Source: JARRLC01 sp037387425
GTDB taxonomy: Bacteria > Pseudomonadota > Alphaproteobacteria > Rhizobiales > Rhodomicrobiaceae
Direction: 5' to 3'
NCBI GenBank assembly: GCA_037387425.1
Contig: JARRLC010000011.1
Span: 19,149 to 83,148, forward strand
Length of the DNA: 64,000 nucleotides
Numbering within the stretch: the first letter of the stretch is position 1; every line of letters starts with the position of its first letter. Position numbers and translations under genes: made by a program. The notes under the pieces were generated by a model, which was not told where the DNA came from, ran no database searches, and worked only from the letters and a program-made list of their open reading frames with translations. Below are positions 25,393 to 35,256 of this stretch, one piece after another.

Positions 25393-27291
25393 ATGCGTAA
25401 TACCGTGTTTTGGGCACAGCCAGGACACAGTTCCACTGTCCTTGGTAAAATTTCGATCTGGCTTGGCTTGGTTATAGTTACCGCGAGCCTTATTATCCCA
25501 CTGCCAGCGTATGCAGGCAGATCATTCGAGCCGTTCCGCTCGTGGTTGCCGGATTTCGCCCCCACAGATGCGCAGCATTTCTCGCGGCTGTTCCCAGTTG
25601 CAGCGCATGTCAAAGGTCGCCGCGCACGAGGTTTATCTGAGCAGCGCAGCCCGTTCCGCGCGCTTGACGAACTCGGCCATACGATGGTCGAAGGTTCGCC
25701 GGACAGCCCAGCAGGCGACAGCGAAATTCCCGCAGGATATACCTATCTCGGCCAATTCATCGACCACGACGCCACGTTTGATGTCGCGACCCAACTCGGC
25801 GAGAAAATCAGCTCGGATGCGCAGCTCGAAAATGGCCGCACGCCAGAGCTTGACCTCGATAACGTCTATGGCGGCGGACCTTTGCGCTCTCCGCATCTCT
25901 ATAATCTGCCGTATTTGCGGGTTGGCAAACGGATCACCGGCGGTTCATTTCCGCGCTATGACCTTTACCGGACACCTGATATCCGCCGTCACGGACCGCA
26001 AGGCGGACGGTCGGTCGCGCTCATCGGCGACCCACGCGACGACGAGAACTTCATCATTTCGCAGCTTCACGCGGCGTTCGTGGCCTTCCACAATCGCACG
26101 GCCGATATTCTGGTGCGGCGCTATTACGGTGAAGGGCGCACGCATTTTTGCCGTGGCGATAAATGCGAACCTCAGGCGCAGGCAGCCAATCTGCCCGATG
26201 ACATCAAGATGAAGATTTTCAAGACCGCGCGCGAGCATGTCATCCACTATTACCACCGCATCATCGCGGAAGATTACCTGCCGCGCATCATCGGCGAAGG
26301 CCGGGTGGCTGACCTGATGGCGCATGGCCGCGATTTCTTCTATCCGCGCGGATTTCGTGACGATGCTGGGCAGTTGCTGGATGTCGCCATTCCTGTGGAG
26401 TTTGCCGCTGCCGCTTTCCGGTTTGGGCAAAGCCAAGTGCGCGAGTCGTATCAACTCAACAGAAAGACGCATCTTAGCATTTTCGGTAGCCGCAAGAACG
26501 GCCATGGCTTGCATAGCTTTGAGCCTGTCAAAAAGCGTTATCTGGTCAATTGGCGGTATTTTTTCGATATCGCTCCTGAGCCGCCCGAGCACTTCAACTA
26601 TGCCCGGCGGATCGCTCCGCGCATTACGCCCGCGCTCTTCCGCATGGGGATAGCTTATGTTCCTGGAATGGGGGAAGTCACATCGCTGCCCGCCCGGAAC
26701 CTGATGCGCGGACGCGGCTGGCGGTTGCCCGTCGCGCAGGATGTCGCCGAACATGTGCTGCCGGTTCTGGAAAAGCGCGGTGTGTTTTCTGTGCCGCCAC
26801 GCAAAGGCTCGAAGCACGGTAAATCGTGGGAACACTATTTGCTGCCGCCGGACCAGCGCACGACAGACTTTCTGCGTGATGATGGTACGCCGCTTTGGTA
26901 CTACATCCTGCAAGAAGCATACGTATTCGGCACATCGACCAGATTGCAAAGTCTGCCACGTTTTGCCGATAAAAATGGCGACGATGTTTTCGGCGCGCAC
27001 GGTCCAGTTCGCATGCATCCGGTGGCTTTCAGAAGAGGAGGCGGGCTTTCCCGCGGTCCTCGCCGGAGACGCGGTGGACATCGGCTCGGTCCTGTCGGCG
27101 GAACCATCGTGGGGGAAGTGCTGACCGGGCTTTTGGAGCACTACCGCGAGAAGACCGGCAAGGGCTTGGATTACCGCCCGAAAGTGATAGGAAGCACGTC
27201 GCTTTTCGGCACATATGAAGGCGATGCGCCGCCTGTTAAGCGCTATCTGATGCGCAATCTGCTGTTGGATGCAGGGGTGGCACGTCCGTAA
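25393..27291 (+). CDS. Secreted animal-type haem peroxidase homolog with substituted proximal His
   Basis: 632 aa from the ATG at 25393 (AGGAG 8 nt upstream). The signal peptide ends near PLPAYAG, so it is exported. Peroxidase landmarks: distal His in QFIDHDATF (His125), catalytic Arg in GDPRDDENFI, helix QLHAAFVAFHNRTADI, then HVIHYYHRIIAEDYLPRIIG. The proximal haem-ligand motif, normally FRFGH, reads FRFGQSQVRESYQLN, with Gln at residue 346 (codon CAA at 26428-26430). Length and all other blocks agree with bacterial members of the cyclooxygenase-peroxidase superfamily. Without the proximal His, normal peroxidase chemistry is doubtful; the protein may bind haem differently or have another function. 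It ends at a strong terminator. Confidence 0.87.
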   Translation: MRNTVFWAQPGHSSTVLGKISIWLGLVIVTASLIIPLPAYAGRSFEPFRSWLPDFAPTDAQHFSRLFPVAAHVKGRRARGLSEQRSPFRALDELGHTMVEGSPDSPAGDSEIPAGYTYLGQFIDHDATFDVATQLGEKISSDAQLENGRTPELDLDNVYGGGPLRSPHLYNLPYLRVGKRITGGSFPRYDLYRTPDIRRHGPQGGRSVALIGDPRDDENFIISQLHAAFVAFHNRTADILVRRYYGEGRTHFCRGDKCEPQAQAANLPDDIKMKIFKTAREHVIHYYHRIIAEDYLPRIIGEGRVADLMAHGRDFFYPRGFRDDAGQLLDVAIPVEFAAAAFRFGQSQVRESYQLNRKTHLSIFGSRKNGHGLHSFEPVKKRYLVNWRYFFDIAPEPPEHFNYARRIAPRITPALFRMGIAYVPGMGEVTSLPARNLMRGRGWRLPVAQDVAEHVLPVLEKRGVFSVPPRKGSKHGKSWEHYLLPPDQRTTDFLRDDGTPLWYYILQEAYVFGTSTRLQSLPRFADKNGDDVFGAHGPVRMHPVAFRRGGGLSRGPRRRRGGHRLGPVGGTIVGEVLTGLLEHYREKTGKGLDYRPKVIGSTSLFGTYEGDAPPVKRYLMRNLLLDAGVARP

Positions 27292-27324
27292 TAACTAACT
27301 CCGGGGAGTGGGAACCGGGGGGAT

Positions 27325-27365
27325 AAAGGCGGCGCGGAGGGGGAATCTGGCGCCGCCTTTTCTTA
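27325..27365 (+). terminator. Intrinsic terminator of the haem peroxidase gene
   Basis: An 11-bp stem AAAGGCGGCGC / GCGCCGCCTTT with a 14-nt purine-rich loop is followed by a TTCTTATTT tract. It lies 33 bp after the stop and before the convergent membrane-protein gene. Confidence 0.88.
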
Positions 27366-27394
27366 TTTGTCAGGTGCAGCGCGCACCGATGCCA

Positions 27395-28168
27395 TCAAAT
27401 CCAGTTGCTGAGCAGGCGTTTTACGCCATAAGCCGCTACAACCGATGCGGCAACCGCCACCACATACAGCGCCGCGATGCCCATCTGCGACGGCAAAGCA
27501 ACCACGGCGCCAGCGAAAATCAATAGACTGACGTTTCCTATCACGGCGCCGCGAAAGAATTCGATGACAGCCCCGCGTCCATATTGCGCGTGGTTGAAGG
27601 GGATCATCACGCTCCAAACCACGGGGAACACCATAAAAGCGCCGCTCCAGGTCTCGCCCAATATATGCGCAAAGCCTGTGACAGTGAGAATCATCACCAT
27701 CGCGGTTCCGGCGCGCAAAACGAGATCGAACCGGGGCGGCTTCATGGGAGGCGTGGCGGTATACGGAAAACTGTGTATGAAAACGATATTTGTCACCCAC
27801 GCCAGGAAGCCCACAACGACCATCCACACATGTGCAACATCCGAGCCGGTCACCTGGATCGCCACGAGCAGCCATACGGACCAGCTCAGCGGTAACGCTC
27901 CCCACCAGCGCAAGTAACGCGCCGATATCACATACGTAAATATGTAGGCTGAGAGTAACATCACGCCCAATAGCGAAAAAAACGCTGCTTCGCGCGCAAA
28001 CGGTAACCCTTGCTCAATAGCGAGGAATAGAGAAATCGGCGCCGCCATGAGAGGCAGTCCGCCTAAAAGCCCAGCGATAACGCGGCCCCAACGCTGTTGC
28101 GCCCAGCTTATGCCGTACACAAGCATTGGCATTACAGTGATTTTCGCCGCGATGAGTAGAATGGACAT
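27395..28168 (-). CDS. Polytopic membrane protein of unknown function
   Basis: 257 aa with about eight hydrophobic segments, for example VIAGLLGGLPLMAAPISLFLAI, FFSLLGVMLLSAYIFTYVI, VWMVVVGFLAWVTNIVFIHSF and MGIAALYVVAVAASVVAAYGV. The loop GETWSGAFMVFPVVWSVMIPFNHAQYGRGA is the most polar conserved-looking part. The Gly/Pro-rich GLLGGLPLMAAP motif near the N-terminus suggests a carrier-like protein. I do not recognise the family. It is convergent with the haem peroxidase gene and divergent from the DUF1045 gene with about 195 bp between. Confidence 0.75.
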   Translation of the reverse strand: MSILLIAAKITVMPMLVYGISWAQQRWGRVIAGLLGGLPLMAAPISLFLAIEQGLPFAREAAFFSLLGVMLLSAYIFTYVISARYLRWWGALPLSWSVWLLVAIQVTGSDVAHVWMVVVGFLAWVTNIVFIHSFPYTATPPMKPPRFDLVLRAGTAMVMILTVTGFAHILGETWSGAFMVFPVVWSVMIPFNHAQYGRGAVIEFFRGAVIGNVSLLIFAGAVVALPSQMGIAALYVVAVAASVVAAYGVKRLLSNWI

Positions 28169-28363
28169 AACGTCCCAGCCTTTTGAAGAGTTAGCGCATG
28201 TTCAGTTAAACCGGAATTTCCGAATGCGCCTCTCAACTTATTGTTTTGTTGTATTTTCACGAGTGCGTGAAGTCATGCGGCTTGTGGACTGCGAAAATGG
28301 TATGGAAAATGGGGACAATGAAAACGAGCGCGCATAAACGCATCATGTGTTAAATACTGTACC

Positions 28364-29092
28364 ATGCCATTTGAACGATATGCAATATTCTGGGCGCCGC
28401 GCGCTGATGATCCGCTTGCCGTGTTTGAGCATGAGTGGTTTGGCAGATCAGCCAATGCATCTGAAAACTGCAAAGCGGAAGCGGCTATTCCGGCTGGAGA
28501 AAACGCTTATGCCCAACCGCATGAGCCTCTTGGTCTTGAAGCAGAACTTGCCGCGCGCGCAACGCGCATACCAAGCCGTTATGCGCTGCATGGCACTATG
28601 AAAGCGCCGTTTCGTCCCCGTGAAGGCGTGGAGCTGTCTGCGCTCTTAGAAGCCATGGCGGCGTTTTGCGCGCGCCGCCGTCGCGTGGTGACTGGCAAAT
28701 TGCGGCTCCACCGTTTTCCGCGCTTTCTGGCGCTGGTGCTGGATGGCGGGACGGCGGAACTCGACTGGCTGGCGGATAGCTGCGTGACGCATTTCGATCA
28801 TTTCCGCAGCCCCCTTAACGATGAGGATCGCGTGCGGCGCGGTCAGATGTCCTCAGCCGAGGCGATCTTGTTCGAGCAATTCGGCTATCATTACATATTT
28901 AACAACTTCACGTTTCACATCACGCTTGCCGGACCGCTTGATGAGCCTGAACTTGACGCCGTGAAACCAGCGCTCGCGGCGGCTGTCGCGCCTGTTTGCG
29001 AAGAACCGTTCGTGGTTGATAATCTGTGCTTGTTCGGCGATCCGGGACAGGGCGCCCCTTTCAAGCTTGTGGAGCGCTTCCCGCTGATGTGA
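28364..29092 (+). CDS. DUF1045 phosphonate-operon protein, 2H phosphoesterase fold
   Basis: 242 aa. Two His-x-Thr motifs, LHGTMKAPFRP and FHITLAGPLDEP, mark the 2H phosphoesterase fold. The opening RYAIFWAPRADDPLAVF and the SPLNDEDRVRRG stretch match the DUF1045 family found in C-P lyase operons. It may open cyclic phosphodiesters of ribose formed during phosphonate breakdown. Its partner phnM lies immediately downstream on the other strand, but no phnG-phnL genes are present here. Start chosen at the ATG of MPFERYAIFW; no strong ribosome site was seen. Confidence 0.85.
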   Translation: MPFERYAIFWAPRADDPLAVFEHEWFGRSANASENCKAEAAIPAGENAYAQPHEPLGLEAELAARATRIPSRYALHGTMKAPFRPREGVELSALLEAMAAFCARRRRVVTGKLRLHRFPRFLALVLDGGTAELDWLADSCVTHFDHFRSPLNDEDRVRRGQMSSAEAILFEQFGYHYIFNNFTFHITLAGPLDEPELDAVKPALAAAVAPVCEEPFVVDNLCLFGDPGQGAPFKLVERFPLM

Positions 29093-29101
29093 CGTGAAGC
29101 C

Positions 29102-30241
29102 TCAGGCGACTTTCATGCCTCCGCGCCAGACATCGCGAATAATCGGCGCGCCTTCGATCATGCGGAAACGCACCATATCCGCGCGAAGGCCAACGGCCAG
29201 TTCTCCCCGGTCGTCAAGCCCTACGGCGCGGGCTGGCGAGCTTGTCACTGTGGCGATAGCCTGAGGCAGCGTAATGTTATCGCTACGCTCGGCCAGCAGG
29301 GTGGCGCCGTAAAGCAGTGACGAGGGCAGATAGTCGCTGGAGAGAATATCGAGCACCCCCTGCGCGCCCAGTTCATCGGCGGAAACATTGCCGGTATGCG
29401 AGCCGCCGCGCACCACGTTTGGCGCCCCCATCATTACACGGATGCCAGCAGCGTGCGAAGCGCGGGCGGCTTCCACGGTGGTAGGAAACTCAGCGATTAC
29501 CATGCCATCGCGTGCGGCTTCTTCGACATGGGCCATAGTGGCGTCGTCGTGGCTGGCGAGCTTTAAGCCGTGTTCATGCGCCAGCGCCACCACAGCCGTG
29601 CGGTGTTTGGTGCTGTTGGCGTGATGATCGGCGATGCGGTCGGTGATGAAGCTAGTCATCTGATCGTCGTTAACGCGCAATAGGCCGCGATGATAATTCG
29701 CATAGCGGTCCAGGTCGGTAAATTGGCGCTGGCCGGGCGTGTGGTCCATAACCGACAGCATCCGCAAGCGGTTGAAATGCAGCATGGTGGAGAGTTGCTC
29801 CAGCACATGACCGTTTGGCACCTCGCAACGCCAATGGAAGTAGTGGTCGGCTTTCAGGAAGCCCGTGCTTTCGGGCATTTCCACAATGCGGTGGATGGTG
29901 TTGAGAATTTCCATGGGGATTGCGCGGTCGTGAATGCCGACGCACAGCGAATCGAACACAGTGGTGATCCCTGCTGCGGCAATTTCGCGGTCATGCCCCA
30001 TGATAGCGGCATCCGCCGGCCAGAACGTGTTGTGGCGTGGGCGGATGTGCCGTTCGACGTTATCCGTATGCAATTCGATCAGTCCGGGGATAAGGTAATC
30101 CCCTTCGCAATCGAATGCCGAGGGAAGGTTCGAATTCCCCTCGCTGATATCTGTTATGCTATCGCCTTGAGCAGCCAACGTCCCGCCGACCACGCGATCG
30201 GCAAGAACAAGGCGCGCGTTCGTAAATATGACGTTCTTCAT
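29102..30241 (-). CDS. phnM: PhnM, alpha-D-ribose 1-methylphosphonate 5-triphosphate diphosphatase
   Basis: 379 aa amidohydrolase fold. Metal-site motifs: GLIELHTDNVERHIRPR, typical of PhnM in place of the usual HxH, then LKADHYFHWRCEV and LASHDDATMAHVEEA. PhnM removes pyrophosphate from the ribose triphosphate intermediate of the C-P lyase pathway. It is convergent with the DUF1045 gene (9 bp between stops). The core lyase genes are absent from the window, so the pathway must be completed elsewhere or these two genes serve another process. Confidence 0.92.
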   Translation of the reverse strand: MKNVIFTNARLVLADRVVGGTLAAQGDSITDISEGNSNLPSAFDCEGDYLIPGLIELHTDNVERHIRPRHNTFWPADAAIMGHDREIAAAGITTVFDSLCVGIHDRAIPMEILNTIHRIVEMPESTGFLKADHYFHWRCEVPNGHVLEQLSTMLHFNRLRMLSVMDHTPGQRQFTDLDRYANYHRGLLRVNDDQMTSFITDRIADHHANSTKHRTAVVALAHEHGLKLASHDDATMAHVEEAARDGMVIAEFPTTVEAARASHAAGIRVMMGAPNVVRGGSHTGNVSADELGAQGVLDILSSDYLPSSLLYGATLLAERSDNITLPQAIATVTSSPARAVGLDDRGELAVGLRADMVRFRMIEGAPIIRDVWRGGMKVA

Positions 30242-30315
30242 ATGCCCTGAAAGCGGCGTTATCGCCGCGTTTGCATCTTTTAGGAATTAAGAATTGAAGC
30301 GCCACTATAACGGAC

Positions 30316-30756
30316 TTATTGCGTTTTGGCAGCTTCTTTGGCGAGATCTACGATATATGTAGCTGCCCGTTCGAGATCCACATCGGCCTCTTTCGCCATC
30401 GCGACCACTTCATCGATTGGCGTACCTAAAACCATTTTCGCTGCCGCCCATAGGATGGTAGAGCGCTGGCCGGAGCGGCAATATACCACAACAAGACCAT
30501 TGGCGTCTTTAAGAACATCTGCAAATTCAATAATCTGAGCAGGAGCTGGGTAAACAAACGGAATGTCGAAGAACGATACTCCAAGCCGTTCTGCTTCTGC
30601 GGCTAGATCGGCAGTAAGGGGTTGGTCTGAAACCTCGCCATCGGGACGGTTGTTGATGATGTATTTTACGCCTTCTGCGGCGAGGTCACGCACGTCGGCG
30701 AGATGCAATTGTCCTGTAATCCCTACGTGTTCTTCGATCTGTATAATACGTACCAT
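30316..30756 (-). CDS. DUF442/TIGR01244-type phosphatase-like protein
   Basis: 146 aa from the ATG at 30756 (AAGG 8 nt upstream); the longer frame to 30846 is not protein-like. Motifs are IEEHVGITGQLHLADV at the N-terminus, KYIINNRPDGEVSDQP, FFDIPFVYPAPAQI and the P-loop VVYCRSGQRSTILWA with the nucleophilic Cys. The fold is that of dual-specificity phosphatases and rhodanese-like domains. The family is often tied to sulfide metabolism in alphaproteobacteria, sometimes fused to a persulfide dioxygenase. No such partner is seen here. The 310-bp gap upstream to the next gene holds a short ATTTTCC/GGAAAAT inverted repeat near 30960-30990. Confidence 0.83.
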   Translation of the reverse strand: MVRIIQIEEHVGITGQLHLADVRDLAAEGVKYIINNRPDGEVSDQPLTADLAAEAERLGVSFFDIPFVYPAPAQIIEFADVLKDANGLVVVYCRSGQRSTILWAAAKMVLGTPIDEVVAMAKEADVDLERAATYIVDLAKEAAKTQ

Positions 30757-31166
30757 ATATGTCTGCCTTGTTAGGTCGTCCGTGAAAAAGCGTATCTTTT
30801 CCCCCCGGAGCGCATTTTCTACATGGATAATATGGGAGCTGTTCATCTAGGCCCAATTATCTTGCAACGCCTCAGTTAAGATGCAGATCCATTATTCGCA
30901 AGCCCTCACTGGACTAATTGCGGGGGAGGCGTACGAGTTGAGCGTTGCAGTGTTGCGACGTCCCAATATTTTCCTTGAGGAAAAATAGGGTGGGCGTTGC
31001 CGGTTAGTTTGGTGCTGTTAGGATGTTATATGATGCCTCCTCCTCTTGGAATTGTTGTTAATACGCATAAGTTTTTGATGTTTATGTCTACTTACCTGTC
31101 TGAATAAGCGTATCCTTAGAGCGAGAAAGACCAAGATGCCAAAAGCCAGATTGAAGGAATTACCGC

Positions 31167-32285
31167 ATGATCATCGATAGGCGTAATTTTCTCAAGCTGA
31201 GTGGCGCCGCGGTAGGCACTGCATTTATACCGCGTACGGCATTTGCGCAAGAACGCTTTATTACACACGCTGGACCGTGGCGGCGTTTCGAGATTATAAC
31301 GCGTGTCGATATTCTCAAGCCTAAGGGAATGGTTGAAGCTTGGGTTCCAGTCCCCTCTGTTAGCGAAAGCGGATGGTCGAAACCGTTGGGAACCGACTGG
31401 AAAACCAACGCCAAATTCGCCAAGCTCATTCACGATGAAAACCGAGGGCTTGAACTCGTCTATCTGCAATGGGCCGAAGGCGAACCAGCACCATTTGCCG
31501 AAATTAACAGCGCCGCCAGCACGCGCGACCGCGTGATCGACTTTAGCCGTCCAGATAAGCCTAGTCCGCTGCCAGATGCCGAGCATAGCGCATATATGGT
31601 GCCATTGATATCTGGTTCTGTTGAGAAGGCGGTAAGAGAAGTCGCTGTGAAGATTGTCGAGAAGGCCAAAACCGATCTGGGTAAAGCCAAAGCGATATAT
31701 GAATGGCTTTTAGGGACACAGGCATGCTCGCCTGGGGGAAAAGTCCAGATGCCGCTGATGGACGAATTCATTCGCAAACATGCTGGTCTGAATGCTCTTT
31801 ACGTGGAATTGGCGAAAGTGGCTGGTCTTCCCGCCCGGGCGATCTATGGGGTACGGGTCGCGCCTTCTGAATTTGGCTATAAAAGTCTGGGCGTTGATCC
31901 GAAAGCGGTGACGCGCGCTCAGCATTGCCGCGCGGAAGTCTGGCTTGAGGATTACGGTTGGACGCCGGTCGATGTCGCGGATGTGTGCAAGGTGATGCAG
32001 TCCGAGCCGCCTGCGCCCGCGCCTGATCCCACCGCAAAAGTTGCCAGCGCCCGGTTGACGCTGTTCGGCGCGTGGGAGGGGAACTGGCTGGCTTACAACA
32101 TGGCCAATAACGTGGCGTTGCCTGGCTTCGATCTGGTGGAAGACGAGCCAAAAGAGCGGGCGGAACCCGTTCGCACCATCGCTTATATGATGTATCCGCA
32201 GGGGCGGACGGAGGACGGCTTCCGCGATGGGCTCGATCCGGATGCGTTTAAATACGCGATAACAGCGAAAGAAATTCCCGTGTAG
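31167..32285 (+). CDS. Tat-exported transglutaminase-like protein lacking the catalytic Cys
   Basis: 372 aa, AAGGA 8 nt before the ATG. The N-terminus RRNFLKLSGAAVGT is a twin-arginine signal, so export is through Tat. The transglutaminase core has LNALYVELAKVAGLPARAIYGVRVAPSE-type sequence, then catalytic His in AQHCRAEVWLED and Asp in WTPVDVADV, and the family's C-terminal FGAWEGNWLAYNMANNVALPG. In the family as I know it, the first motif begins G-K-C-A-D-L-N-A-L; here it reads R-K-H-A-G-L-N-A-L, with His205 (codon CAT at 31779-31781) at the Cys position. The Cys-His-Asp triad is therefore incomplete, and a cysteine-protease-type reaction is unlikely. Confidence 0.85.
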   Translation: MIIDRRNFLKLSGAAVGTAFIPRTAFAQERFITHAGPWRRFEIITRVDILKPKGMVEAWVPVPSVSESGWSKPLGTDWKTNAKFAKLIHDENRGLELVYLQWAEGEPAPFAEINSAASTRDRVIDFSRPDKPSPLPDAEHSAYMVPLISGSVEKAVREVAVKIVEKAKTDLGKAKAIYEWLLGTQACSPGGKVQMPLMDEFIRKHAGLNALYVELAKVAGLPARAIYGVRVAPSEFGYKSLGVDPKAVTRAQHCRAEVWLEDYGWTPVDVADVCKVMQSEPPAPAPDPTAKVASARLTLFGAWEGNWLAYNMANNVALPGFDLVEDEPKERAEPVRTIAYMMYPQGRTEDGFRDGLDPDAFKYAITAKEIPV

Positions 32286-32360
32286 GTGGGGGAGAGCGTA
32301 AGCGAAACCCGCCAGGGTGACGCGCCCCCGATGGGTTTCACGAGGTTCTCCCCATCCAAC
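32283..32360. repeat. Imperfect palindromic REP-like repeat after the transglutaminase gene
   Basis: Arms 32283-32310 and 32333-32360 match in inverted orientation at about two thirds of positions (GTAGGTGGGGGAGA... and ...TTCTCCCCATCCAAC), with GAAACCC / GGGTTTC at the inner ends. It is followed by TTTT, so it may also end transcription of the transglutaminase gene. A related, shorter unit is at 53868-53910. Confidence 0.55.
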
Positions 32361-32362
32361 TT

Positions 32363-32443
32363 TTACTCGCCCGGCGTTTCCACATAAACCTGTCCGCCCA
32401 TCTCGCGGAATTTCTCGCTCATCTCGGCCATGCCTTCGGTGGC
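32363..32443 (-). pseudogene. Diverged 3'-end remnant of thiC
   Basis: The minus strand encodes 26 residues and a stop (ATEGMAEMSEKFREMGGQVY, then VETPGE). They match the last residues of the intact ThiC ending at 33353 (ATDGMAEMSEKFKEMGGEVY, then VETPDGDAQ). Upstream of the remnant the similarity stops. The two copies differ at several codons, so this is not a very recent duplication. The remnant lies about 0.9 kb beyond the true thiC end, with the DUF5615/DUF433 pair in between. Confidence 0.85.
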
Positions 32444-32577
32444 GGTCTTGCGGAAATTGCCGTTGCTTGCGGCTTCGCCTCTCGCGCTCACATGACGACG
32501 CTGTTCCAGCGGCGGTTTGTCGTTACGCCGCAGAGGTTACGGAGCGGACGTTGAATAGGAACAGCCTGAGAAATTTG

Positions 32578-32907
32578 TTATTGTATTTCAATGATCTGCT
32601 CACCTGATGCAAGAGCGGCAAGAATTGCGGGTAAAACCCCCTGCATATGCTCAAGAAGGGCTTGCTTGGTAGTATTGCCTATGCGCAGCCAGACTATCGC
32701 TGGCCCATCAGGTTCCAAATTTTTCAGGACGATAAAGTCGCGATCTTTGGTGACAAGCACAGCATCTCTTTTTGCTGCTTCGCTCCAAATCTCTCGGTCA
32801 GATGCGGCCAATAATCCCATATCACCGACATGAAATGCTTCGTGGCCCATTTCAGTGAGCCAACGCGCAAGTGCCGGAGGTAGCTGAGCGTCAACAAGTA
32901 TTCTCAT
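32578..32907 (-). CDS. DUF5615 PIN-like protein, toxin-like partner
   Basis: 109 aa. MRILVDAQLPPALARWLTEMGHEAFHV with an early Asp, then SDREIWSEAAKRDAVLVTKDRDFIVLK, which supplies further acids, matches the DUF5615 branch of PIN/Mut7-C-like nuclease folds. These are usually encoded beside a DUF433 protein in a toxin-antitoxin-like pair, as here. A perfect 10-bp inverted repeat lies directly before the start codon, where a ribosome site would be expected. RNA cleavage is the usual inference for the fold and is not shown by the sequence itself. Confidence 0.83.
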   Translation of the reverse strand: MRILVDAQLPPALARWLTEMGHEAFHVGDMGLLAASDREIWSEAAKRDAVLVTKDRDFIVLKNLEPDGPAIVWLRIGNTTKQALLEHMQGVLPAILAALASGEQIIEIQ

Positions 32908-32908
32908 A

Positions 32909-32940
32909 GCGGCGGTTTAAATGATAAGCGAAACCGCCGC
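32909..32940. promoter_or_regulatory. Perfect inverted repeat at the start codon of the DUF5615 gene
   Basis: GCGGCGGTTT (32909-32918) pairs with AAACCGCCGC (32931-32940) across 12 nt. It ends one base before the ATG complement at 32905-32907. On the minus-strand mRNA it would occupy the whole ribosome-loading region; as DNA it could be an operator. No Shine-Dalgarno is visible outside it. Confidence 0.5.
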
Positions 32941-33079
32941 AAGATAATTTTATGACAATTCTACAAAAATTCACTACAATAACACTACATTAAAGTGGAT
33001 TTCGCTATCCGTAGTACATCGGATAAGTAAAAACACGACCATCAGTGAGGTGAAGTTTCAAAATTCTGCATCCGTTGGA

Positions 33080-33310
33080 TTATTCCGCAGCCCGAATAAT
33101 GCGATGATCGTTGCTATGCGCCGCGAAGGCCAGTGCCGCAGTAATATCCTCATCCTCAAGATATGGATAACTGCTAAGGATATCCGCTCGTGATGCGCCT
33201 TTCGCAAGCATATCCAGAATATCGGACACACGAATACGCATGCCACGAATGCATGGGCGCCCACCGCAGATTTCAGGATTGACTGTAATGCGCTCAAATG
33301 TTGCGTTCAT
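33080..33310 (-). CDS. DUF433 protein, antitoxin-like partner
   Basis: 76 aa from the ATG at 33310. FERITVNPEICGGRPCIRGMRIRVSDILDMLAKG is the classic DUF433 opening, followed by a helical ALAFAAHSND region. DUF433 is a small winged-helix family that commonly precedes DUF5615 toxins-like genes. Here the pair is separated by 172 bp, more than is usual, and that gap contains the inverted repeat before the partner gene. Both lie between the intact thiC and the thiC 3' remnant, which suggests they came in with a rearrangement. Confidence 0.82.
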   Translation of the reverse strand: MNATFERITVNPEICGGRPCIRGMRIRVSDILDMLAKGASRADILSSYPYLEDEDITAALAFAAHSNDHRIIRAAE

Positions 33311-33352
33311 GTGTTGGAGTATACGCATTCAGGGCTTGGGCTTCAACATCTG

Positions 33353-35233
<1,881 letters not shown>

Positions 35234-35256
35234 AGTGCGGTTTCCTCTTTTCTTGC

